Assembly: GCA_027604705.1 (NCBI GenBank)
Contig: JADHYV010000046.1
Coordinates: forward strand, 62,001-126,000
From: Allomyces arbusculus
Lineage: Eukaryota; Blastocladiomycota; Blastocladiomycetes; Blastocladiales; Blastocladiaceae
Length of the DNA: 64,000 nucleotides
Direction: 5' to 3'
The position numbers and the translations under genes were made by a program. The notes beneath the pieces are model-generated. The model did not search any database and had not been told where the DNA came from. It was given only the letters and a program-made list of their open reading frames with translations. Of the stretch, positions 55,502 to 64,000 are shown in pieces (within the stretch, counting starts at the first letter, position 1; each line of letters starts with the position of its first letter).

Positions 55502-58108
55502 ATGCAATTCCAGACCCTCACGTCGGTCGTCGAACCGACTTTTTGGCACGCGCTCGCTGAACTCAAGCTCGACGTGCTCAAGCTCGACGACTCGACGGTC
55601 CCACTTACGGCCACGCTCGAGCCGGGTACGCTCGTGCAGACGAGCGAGGCCGCCTACTCGAGCATGCCCGCATGCATCTCGCTCGACCGCGCGTCGCTGT
55701 TGCGCGGCCTCGAGCGCGCTGACGCGGCGTACGTTTTGGTTACCTGAGGTTGAACAAGTGGCGCACTGAATCTGAGGTTTGGAGAGAATGCGGATCTAGC
55801 GCGTCCCCGTCGGCGCGCGCGTGCCGTGTACCCGGTATTTTGAAGAACGTCAACACGATCGAGGACTTCAAGGCGCTCGACAAGCCGGCGCTGTTTGCGA
55901 GCGTTGCCAACACGGTATGTGGCCACTTACACGCTGAGTTGGCACGTCGAAATCGCGTTGTTAATATTTTCCATGCTTTAGACTTGGCAAAGTATCACGT
56001 CGGGCATCGCGCTTACCGACCCAACCGAGCTCGTGCGGTTCCTGCTCGTCGCGTATGCCGACTTGAAAAAGCATAAGTTCTACTACTGGTTTGGGTTCCC
56101 GGCGCTGACGGCCTTGGCTGACGCGCAAGTCGTGCGCCGTGCGACGTTGGTCGAGGAATTTGGCACCGAAAAGACGGTACACACAGTCACATATCGCCGT
56201 TTTTACGACGCTGCTGACCTATCTCGCTGCGCGCGCGTAGGCTGCCATTTCGAGCATATTTCGCGACCACATTGCCGAATTTGCGTTTCTCCTGACCATC
56301 GACGACGCCAAGAACGTGCATTACGCGCCGTTCAAGGACATTACGACCCTGGCGCGCGACGGGCGCAAGGTCCGCACTCTCTCCATCCGCAACGAAACCG
56401 TTCCACACCATCTAACACTCCCCGCTCTCCCAGTTCCTCGTCGCCTTTGTCGATCCATCGTCTCTTGCTGACTCGCCCGGCTGGCCGCTGCGCAACTTGC
56501 TCACCCTCCTCGCGCACTTGCAACTGCATAACGTCAAGATCCTATGCGGGCGCAACGACCTGCGCACGTCGCGCACACCCGACGGTGTCGGCCAGCAGAG
56601 TCTCGTTCTCGACGTGGCGCTCGGGTCGCTCGACATTCCCGCATCCGTTTCGACCCCGCCCGCGGCGGTCGGGTGGGAGCGGCACCCGTCTGGCAAGCTC
56701 GCGCCGCGCGTGATTGATTTGAGCCATATGATGGATCCGCAGCGGTACGCACGCGTCGACCACCACTTTCCCCCGGCGCGCTCGCACTGACGCTCCTCGG
56801 ATTGGACTAGATTGGCTGAGTCGGCCGTGCACCTGAACCTCAAGCTGATGAAGTGGCGTGTCTTGCCCGAACTCGACCTCGACGCGGTTAGCGGTCTGAA
56901 ATGCCTGTTGCTCGGCGCGGGTACGCTCGGGTGCTACGTGGCTCGCACGCTGCTTGCGTGGGGCGTGCGGCACATTACACTCGTGGATAACGGCAAAGTG
57001 TCGTTTTCGAACCCGGTCCGGCAACCGCTGTTCACGTTTGACGATTGCTTGAATGGTGGCGTGGACAAGGCACCCGCGGCGGCGCGGCATTTGAAGCAAA
57101 TTTTCCCGGGTGTGGTACGGCGGACGCAACGGTTGCCATCCGTGCGAGCAGAACTAGCAGCTAATCTTTCGGTTTCGGTCCGCTTGGTAGATCGTGACGG
57201 GCCACGTCATGTCGATCCCGATGCCGGGTCACCCGGTGTTGAACGAGGCCGAGTTCCGCACGACGCTCGTGCAGCTCGAGGAAATGGTCAAGGCGCACGA
57301 CGTCGTGTTCTTGCTTATGGATTCGCGCGAGAGTCGGTGGTTGCCGACGTTGCTGGGTGCCGTACACGACAAGGTCCGCTCTTGATTTCAACGCGCTGCA
57401 CGGGATTACGCTCGACTCACGTGTGACGACGTCGACAATGTAGATTGTGATCAACGCCGCGCTCGGATTCGACTCGTACGTGGTGATGCGGCACTCGCGG
57501 CAGCTCGGGTGCTACTATTGCAACGACGTCGTGGCCCCGACCGATGTACGTCCAACCTACTCTGCATGACTGCCCTGATTCATGGTGAGCACGACTGACG
57601 CGCTCTCTACAACTCTACTAGTCGCTCTCGTTCCGCACGCTCGACCAAATGTGCACCGTGACGCGACCTGGGCTCGCAGCCATCGCGGGTGCACACGCCG
57701 TCGAGCTGCTTGCGTCGCTCGTAAACCACCCGGACCGGTCCGTCCCCCTATTCTCTCCCCTCACTTCACCACCGACCCCCCACACTCATCCCTCCCCATT
57801 CCACCCACAGTCAAAACGCGCCAGCCACCGCGGCCGGCATTCTCGGCAAAGTGCCACACCAAATTCGCGGTTTCCTCGCGCCGCTCGAAACGATGCTGAT
57901 TTCGGGCCAGGCGTACCACCAGTGCACGGCGTGCTCTGAAAGCGTGCGGTCCGTCTATTCCGCAAAAGGGCCCGAGTTTGTGCGCGACGTGTGCAATAAC
58001 CCGAAAGCGCTGGAAGCAATCACGGGGCTCGATAAGTTGCGCGAGGCCGTGGATGATTTGGCGTGGAGTGAGGGGGAGGATGGGGATGCGGATGCAGATG
58101 ATTTTTGA
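55502..58108 (+). CDS. ATG7: Autophagy E1-like enzyme ATG7
   Basis: ATG7 activates the ubiquitin-like proteins Atg12 and Atg8 for autophagosome growth. Ten exons: 55502-55728, 55800-55914, 55982-56176, 56241-56369, 56434-56744, 56811-57114, 57191-57373, 57444-57545, 57622-57737 and 57811-58108, total 659 aa. The N-terminal Atg3-binding domain includes [20 protein letters not shown]. The adenylation domain has [15 protein letters not shown], the nucleotide loop GAGTLG at 361-366, [23 protein letters not shown] and [14 protein letters not shown]. The catalytic cysteine is Cys533 in [13 protein letters not shown], after [12 protein letters not shown]. The C-terminus has [23 protein letters not shown] and an acidic tail. 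Three of nine donors are GTCCG. It lies tail-to-tail with MEX67. Confidence 0.97.
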
Positions 58109-58414
58109 GCGAGGAGAGAGTGCTGGTGGAAAGGCGCGAGGAGGATTGATTTTGGTTTTGGTTTTCCTTGAATATCCATGCTTGTCGAGGGCATTCTGGA
58201 CGTTTGCTCTGCTGTGCTGCTCATTTCTGGCGCTGGGAAACCCGCGACATGAATTTGTGTTGGGATCCACCACCGCGCGCTGCGCGAGCGTGGTCCAATG
58301 TGGATGTATTCAAAAGAAGAATGCCGTGAAAATATATAAACAACGGAAATGACAAAATGCTACGTTTCCCCCCTGGTCTCGCGCGTGGCCGGGCTCGCAC
58401 GCATCGTCCGTCGC

Positions 58415-60845
58415 TCACGACTGGCACCACTCAGGCGGAATCTGGCCGTTGGTCTCGTTCGTTCAATCGCGTCACGTCAGTACCCGTCGTTCAAGTGAGC
58501 GAGAGGGATTGAACAGATATCGACGTACCCGCGCCACGAGAATCGCATTTACGTCTCCATTGGCTTGCTGCAGACACGCGATAGCGCCGTCAAACGTGAG
58601 CGCGCACTGCTGCATGGTCTGCAGCACGAGTTGGTAATCGGGGTCCGACTAGCGAAAACATGACGAGTCAGATCTGGACGATTTCTGCTCCCGAAACGAG
58701 TGCCCGGGTGGGATCGTGTACCATGCCGGGCGGTTTCGGTGGCAATCCTGGTACAGCCGCAGCCGGGATCGGTGACGGTGCAGGCGGCGGCGGGACGGGC
58801 GCGGCAGCGGGAGCGGCAGCGGTGGGCGAGACCAAGAGCGGGTTGGTCGCGCCGACGGCCGGATCGAGCCACGGTGCGCGCGGCGACGCGGCCCGCATGA
58901 TCCACTGGTCTTGCACGATCTGGTACGGGATGCGCATGTTTGCGGCTCTGCAGAACGAGAAGGACCGTCATCAATTACGCCGAGTTTGGCGCGAGCAATT
59001 GAAGGAAGGAAAATGTGTGACATACTCGGACCCAGCTGGCGTTGGAATCAGCATTAAACTGCGGTCAAAGCTACGCGGGAACTCGGCGTTCGGTCGACTC
59101 GCGTCCACCTCCTTGACATCGCCATGCACAAACACGAGCAGCGCCGGTGCCCCCGTCCCCGGCAATCCACCGGGTACGGGCCACGCATCGACGACAAGCG
59201 ACTCGGCGACATGCCGTGTCTGCGGCAGGTTCCGCAGCGCCGTCATAATCTCGACAGGCCCATGGCACAACCGCAAGTTCCGTTGATGCGCGGCGCGAAT
59301 CTCGCGCAAATTGCGCGTCTTTTCACGCCAAAGCCCCGAGACGTAGGTAGTCACCCCCGTGACTGCGACCGAGAACAGGGCCTCGCCGTGATAGACGTGC
59401 ACGAGATCGTCGCGGCGCGCGTCCATGGCGCCGAGGAACGCGGTCAGGAAATGCGCGACGGTCGCGTGCACGTCCGGCGTGATAAACGACCCACGAATCG
59501 GCAAATTGGTCGACGTATCGAGTGCGAGCTGCACGCCCACGAGTGTCGCGCCATCGAGCGTCGTCAATTTCGGAAACCGATGCGTCATGTGGCGGCGGTA
59601 CTTATCCGGGTCGTCGGTGCTGCGACGGTGCACGGGGGTTCCACGCAGGTCGAGCTCGACGAGGCACGGATGCGTCGTCGCGTTGAGCGGTTCGAGCCCG
59701 CCAAACGTTTCCGTGCTGTTGTCCGACAAGTCGAGCGCGACGATGGTCGGGAACATGCGCAAAAAATCGGCCCAGTGCTGCATGGGGCCAATGCGGTTGC
59801 CGGCAAGCGAGATACGCAAAGGCTCAATGTTGTGTTTCTTGAGGAGACCGGCGAGCGCTTGGCGCACGAGCGGTTCGCGCAGCGGGTTGATTCTGTGTTG
59901 TCCGAGAATCGGGTCCTCGTAGAGCCGCGAAAGGTTGAGTGTTTGCGTCGGTGCGTGCCACCGCGACTCGAGAAACGACAGGAGGACCTGCGATGTGCGC
60001 GACGCAGTGGACGATTCGGTACCGGATGGCGCGACGGTGGTGGTAGATGTTGTCGGTGCGCGTGTGATGAACAGCTAGAAACGGAGGCGATGTTGCGAGT
60101 GAGCAAGGATTCGGATGGGCCAACAGAGAGGTGGACAGGAGAGCGCACTTTTTGCCCTTCAACCCACTTGTTGTTGAGCTTTTGCAGAGAAGAAGCCTGG
60201 GAATGGTTGCGAACGACGACGTGGTAGGTCGTGCCGCGAAATTCGCCCTAGAATGATCAAGGTGCAACTGTCAGTTTCTCTTCACCCCCAAACACGAAAT
60301 ACGGACGGGGGTCACGAACCGAGATGATATCAATTCGGAGAGGAGCACTGTTGCGCAGGATGTTGAGCGCCTTGTTGACGTCGGGGACCTTGTCGAGCCC
60401 GGAAATCTGTGGACATATGTCAAGCGAATGTGATCAGTTGGACACGCGACGACACAAACACAAACTCTTCCTACTCAACCATCCATACCGTCATCTCAAC
60501 CGCGCCAGGCGGCAAACCACCGGCTGCTGCTGCCGACGATCCCACAACATCGGCAGCGACGCTTGGCGGGTAGGATCGCCCTTCGTCGTAGTCACGGCCC
60601 GCGTGGTCGCGCGCGCGCCTGCCATTGTAGCCGCCGCCACGCCCGCGACCACGACCACTGTGCGAGTAGCCACCACCACCGTGACTTGGCGCGTCGTTGA
60701 CGTCGGGCGAGGTGGCGGGCGTGCCGGGTGCGGTGCCGAGGCGCGCGAAAATATTGCTTTGTGCGGCGGGCGGCGACGTGCGTGCTTGACCATTGCCACG
60801 CGGTCCACCGCCGAGGCGTGGGCCGAGCCGGTCGTTGATGTTCAT
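58415..60845 (-). CDS. MEX67: mRNA export receptor Mex67/NXF1
   Basis: Mex67/NXF1 carries mRNA through nuclear pores with its partner Mtr2/NXT1. Seven exons: 60845-60489, 60406-60320, 60247-60149, 60074-59026, 58947-58722, 58648-58529 and 58441-58415, total 654 aa. The N-terminus is RGG-rich (GRGRGRGGGYNGRR), suited to RNA binding. Leucine-rich repeats follow (PLRISLAGNRIGPMQ, IVALDLSDNSTETFGGLEPL, CLVELDLRGTPV). The NTF2-like domain has HATVAHFLTAFLGAMD, LVHVYHGEALFSV, TRHVAESLVVDAW and ALLVFVHGDVKEV. After a Pro/Ala linker, the UBA-like TAP-C domain is DYQLVLQTMQQCALTFDGAI with LQQANGDVNAIL. The final 9-codon exon ends IPPEWCQS, which resembles the C-terminus of the family; it is the least certain junction. 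Confidence 0.92.
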
Positions 60846-62504
60846 CGTCGCAGTTGCACTTGGGCGCGTCGGATCGCAGCGCAGGTATCAAGCCGGCAGG
60901 GGCGGCGGGTGGCAGCACGGCTGGACGGGTGATCGTGCTCGCGGAATGCGACCAGTCGCTGTTCTCTGTGCGATTTATCAGAATGCGGTTGGTGACTTGG
61001 CCGAAGTCGACTTTGCGCGCAGCAAGTTGATGGTGCAGTGAATCGTCATGAAGCGGGTTGCAAGAGCGCGAAGGACAGGGACGTGGATGCGCGTGACCGC
61101 CACGCGCAAGTCCGTCGGACTCGACAGATGTGGCAGGCTGCGGTTGGGTATGCACGGGTGTCTCGCGCGTGTCTCCTTTCCGCGCCGCTCCGCGCCGCTC
61201 GACGAGGCGCGTGCACCTCTCGCGTGGCTTCAACCGGCTGCATGCGCGACTGTCGCGATCGACGGCCGCCGCATCGAGCGCAAGTGCCACAGTGCACCCC
61301 AATGCACCCGACCTGGTGCCTGCCCAGGTCCGTCGATTCCTCCCCGACGCGCTGAGACGCCGCCGCGCCGTGACGTGGCCGCGTGGCTCTGTCTGGCCTG
61401 TCGACTGCCGCCTGTTGGACGCTGTCGAGGACGACGAGACGCCGACGACAACGACGACAGCGACGACAGCGACACGGAATCAACCCATGGTCCAAATCTT
61501 CCGAGCGCGGGGCAGGGGGCGAGCAAATGTGCATGCAGCATGGTCGCAAAGATTCGACAATCATGCAACTTTAGATCATGTACGGGCAAGACGACGTTTT
61601 GGGCGGCGCTGCCCCCTGCGCCTTGACTACCGTTGCGCGCGCAACGACGAGTCTGGGAAGTGGGGGATGCAGGGCCAAAACGGGCTCGAGCACCTGGCTG
61701 CGTTGGCGATTTCGAGCGTCCTCGTCGGCTCGGCGAATCGTCGTGCTGGAGTGTCCTCGGCGCTCTCGTCCGCGGCACGCTGCGATGGTGGCGGCCTGTG
61801 CTTGGCACGGTTGATGACCGGCGCCTTGGCACGCGGGCACGAGGCGCGGCGGGCCAAGGGCGGCCCTGGCGACGGCAACAGTCGAGGGGAGGGGAGGCGG
61901 AGCGAGGGGACACGGTGGGTGCGCGCGGCAGAAGCGGGGCGGGGTTCGCGAAACCGACCGAAGAACGGAAACGGCGGCGAGGCGCGCGCGCGCAACACTC
62001 TTCTCATCACATCCGAAGCAACTTTGCCGGCCCATTATTGCTTGGGGATCGCGCGGGTCGCTGCGCGCTCCCGCGCCGCTGCGCCGCGGATGCCGACGTG
62101 GCCGCCGAGCGCGCGCTCTCGCCTGGACTGCGACGTGGTCCCTGGGCTTGCCGTCGGAGGTGTCGGCGCCGTTCCGGTCGGACGCGGTCGCGGCCGCGAG
62201 CCCGTCGATCTCGTCGGGTTGAACAGCCCCCCGCTCCCCCGCTCCTGCTCTCTCTCCCACCGCCCACGACCGACCCCCAACACACACTCTCTCCCAGCTT
62301 CCCTCGCGCGATCTCCTGCTCGCGCCCCTTGCTTTGCGCGCACGCTCGCTCCTGACGCCGTGCCTGCCTGCCCGCCACCGCGTCCGCGCCTGCTGCTGCC
62401 GCCGCCGCTGCCGATTGTCGCTCGGTCGCTGCCCTGCCAGCAGCCAACCCAGCAGCCAACCCAGCAGCCGACCGTCGAGGGACAACCAACGCCCCGACGC
62501 CAAG
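60846..62504. promoter_or_regulatory. 1.66-kb divergent spacer, MEX67/PHO80-type cyclin
   Basis: No gene was identified between these divergent starts. The last 300 bp before 62505 are strongly C-rich on the plus strand, typical of a fungal leader. Long open frames on both strands (for example 61130-62893 plus) are composition-driven and carry no motif. A long upstream region fits a regulated promoter for a PHO80-type cyclin. Confidence 0.45.
62437..62472. repeat. 12-bp tandem repeat, three copies
   Basis: Units of cagcagccaacc at 62437-62448 and 62449-62460, and a third with one difference at 62461-62472, in the leader just before the cyclin start. Confidence 0.9.
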
Positions 62505-64000
62505 ATGCCCACCATGGACCTGCTCACGTTCCCTGTCAAGGACACTGTGCGCATCATGGCCGCGCTGCTCTCGACCATTGCCGCTGCCAACGACCCGCTG
62601 GTCCGCACGGCGTCCGTCGCCATCTCGCGCTTCCACACGCGTGCGCTCCCACCCATCTCCGTGCACGCCTACCTGGTGCGCGTGCTCAAGTACGCGCCGT
62701 GCCCGAGCCTCGTCTTTGTTGCTGTGCTTGTCTACCTCGACCGCATGGCACGCGCGCGGGTGCCCTTTATCGTGTGCTCGTCGAACGTGCACCGCCTGCT
62801 CATTACCGCCGTCATGGTCGCCACCAAATTTCATTCGGACGTCTTCTACACGAATGCGCACTACGCCAAAGTTGGTGGGGTCTCGGTCGCTGAGCTGAAC
62901 CAGCTCGAGCTCGAGTTTCTCTTCATGAACGAGTTCAACCTCATGGTTCCCCCGGAGGAACTGCAGCACTACGCTGACCGACTGCTCGACCACGCCGTGG
63001 CCACCAAGCTCGCGCCGCTGCCCATTTCCACGTCGCCCGTCGCTGTATCGGCCACGTTGGCCGCTGGTGACGGCACGCAGCAGCCTGCGCAGTCTGCGCA
63101 GCTTACGCAGGCCGCTTCCGCGTCGGAAAAGGCCATGCTGGCCCAGGGCCCCGCGAACGCTACTTCGACGTCGGCGCCCTCCCTGGCCGCTGCCGTGCCA
63201 CCCGTTGTCTCCCCCGCTGCTGCAGCCGCTGCGGTGGCAGATAGCCCCGCCGCGCCTACGCGGTTCCCCGTGCCGGCCATCACGCACCACCCGGGCACGC
63301 CGCCCGCTCGCGTGCGTCCCGCGCCAACGGCCCCACAGCGCAATCCGTCGTCGCTCTACATCTCGACGCGCGCGCCGTCGCCGCGATCTGCCGCTGCTCT
63401 ACTCGCCCTGGCCCAGCAGGGACTGTCCGCGGCGGTCAACGTGCAGGACGCCACGAACCAGCAACTGCTCGCACCGCCCACGCGCTTGCCGAGTCTCTAC
63501 TCAACTGCTGCCGCGGCCGTGCAGGCAGGTGCAGCCACGTCGTCGGCCGCTGCAGCCGCCGCTGCGGCGGTCGCGATGGCGCGGCACAGCACTGCGCCCG
63601 CACCCGCGCCTGCGCCACAGCAGCAGACGCACCTAGCGCCGTCGCCCGTGGACGTGCACGCGGCGGCATCACCGCTCGCGGCGTCCCCCGCGGACGAACC
63701 GATGCAGGTCGTGTCACCGAGTTTGGCGGCGTCCCCGATGCCCGCGCACGCGCAGGCGGCAGGTCCGCCGCCGACCCTGCCGGTTCCACGGATGCCCGTG
63801 CGCGCGGGGATGTCCCTGCCCGTGGCTCCACGCCGCGCACAGGTTCCACCCAGTGCGGCCATTACGGCCCGCGCGCCGGCCGCTGTGGCAGCTCGCGCAT
63901 CGGCACCGCCCAGTTCGCACGCGCAGGCGCCGTTCCGGTACCCGACGGCGTACCCGTCGGTCACGACGACCACCCCGACAATTTCGACGACTCCACCGAC
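62505..64000 (+). CDS. PHO80-type cyclin, cut by the window edge
   Basis: PHO80/PCL cyclins partner Pho85-type kinases in nutrient, glycogen and cell-cycle control. The frame is open from ATG 62505 to the window end (at least 498 residues). The cyclin box covers about residues 20-160: RVLKYAPCPSLVFVAVLVYL, HRLLITAVMVATKFHSDVFY, NAHYAKVGGVSVAELNQLE and LEFLFMNEFNLMVPPEELQ, all diagnostic of the PHO80 type. The remainder is long, Ala/Pro-rich and low complexity, with repeated PxP and Ala runs, so it is probably disordered. A second ATG at 62514 could also be used. Yeast Pho80 is 293 aa, so this protein has a much longer tail. No intron is needed in the visible part. Confidence 0.93.
   Translation, partial: MPTMDLLTFPVKDTVRIMAALLSTIAAANDPLVRTASVAISRFHTRALPPISVHAYLVRVLKYAPCPSLVFVAVLVYLDRMARARVPFIVCSSNVHRLLITAVMVATKFHSDVFYTNAHYAKVGGVSVAELNQLELEFLFMNEFNLMVPPEELQHYADRLLDHAVATKLAPLPISTSPVAVSATLAAGDGTQQPAQSAQLTQAASASEKAMLAQGPANATSTSAPSLAAAVPPVVSPAAAAAAVADSPAAPTRFPVPAITHHPGTPPARVRPAPTAPQRNPSSLYISTRAPSPRSAAALLALAQQGLSAAVNVQDATNQQLLAPPTRLPSLYSTAAAAVQAGAATSSAAAAAAAAVAMARHSTAPAPAPAPQQQTHLAPSPVDVHAAASPLAASPADEPMQVVSPSLAASPMPAHAQAAGPPPTLPVPRMPVRAGMSLPVAPRRAQVPPSAAITARAPAAVAARASAPPSSHAQAPFRYPTAYPSVTTTTPTISTTPP

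Noticed and set aside
59020-59031. Alternative GTCCGA donor for MEX67 exon 4
   Set aside because: A GTATGT donor six bases later keeps the same frame and fits the genome pattern better.
61130-63290. Long frames on both strands around the cyclin start
   Set aside because: They lack motifs and overlap the PHO80-type cyclin frame, which carries the complete family signature.

Overview
This window is nuclear DNA from a fungus with a compact, GC-rich genome. Genes lie close together on both strands and are cut by many short introns (mostly 60-120 nt). PHO80-type cyclin, Med7, Sft2, Scd6 and Hrq1-type genes point to a fungus. SNAPC4, MFAP1, ARS2, a class III cyclase with a long coiled coil and a methylation-like CpG decay signature suggest an early-diverging zoosporic lineage such as Blastocladiomycota. 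The lineage is inference; no rRNA or other marker is present.

Layout, left to right. 0-8.6 kb: C-terminal part of an unrecognised helical protein (+), a Chk2/Cds1-type FHA kinase (+), ARS2/SERRATE (-), and a voltage-sensor-like membrane protein (+). 8.7-10.7 kb: an interrupted P-loop NTPase gene resembling RHS/Crinkler-type families (-). 10.8-13.8 kb: a coiled-coil guanylyl cyclase that resembles an alpha subunit (-). 13.8-17.1 kb: gene-poor spacer holding a CpG-depleted retroelement fossil and a tRNA-Ala(UGC). 17.3-23.8 kb: SNAPC4 (-), eIF4A (-) and Scd6/LSM14 (+). 24-28.3 kb: an unrecognised Ala/Gln-rich protein and SFT2 (both +). 28.7-34.5 kb: an SH3 membrane protein, Etr1/MECR and NDUFAF3 (all -), and MED7 (+). 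35.3-39.6 kb: LCB2 (+) and a secreted repeat protein (+). 39.8-43.6 kb: Ty1/copia remnants and a decayed DUF6604-domain gene. 43.9-58.1 kb: MFAP1 (+), HRQ1 helicase (-), a giant helical protein of focadhesin-like size (+) and ATG7 (+). 58.4-64 kb: MEX67/NXF1 (-) and a PHO80-type cyclin cut by the window edge (+).

Most genes are housekeeping: RNA processing and export, transcription, DNA repair, mitochondria, lipid synthesis, vesicle traffic and autophagy. Several share short divergent promoters (NDUFAF3/MED7, HRQ1/HEAT protein, eIF4A/Scd6). I worked out intron-exon structures by hand by requiring GT-AG borders, matching phase and restored family motifs; totals divide by three in every spliced model. 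The most striking genome-level signal is the 5-prime splice site: in about 70 deduced introns, position +4 is C or T in all but one. No CRISPR array, rRNA or complete mobile element was seen.
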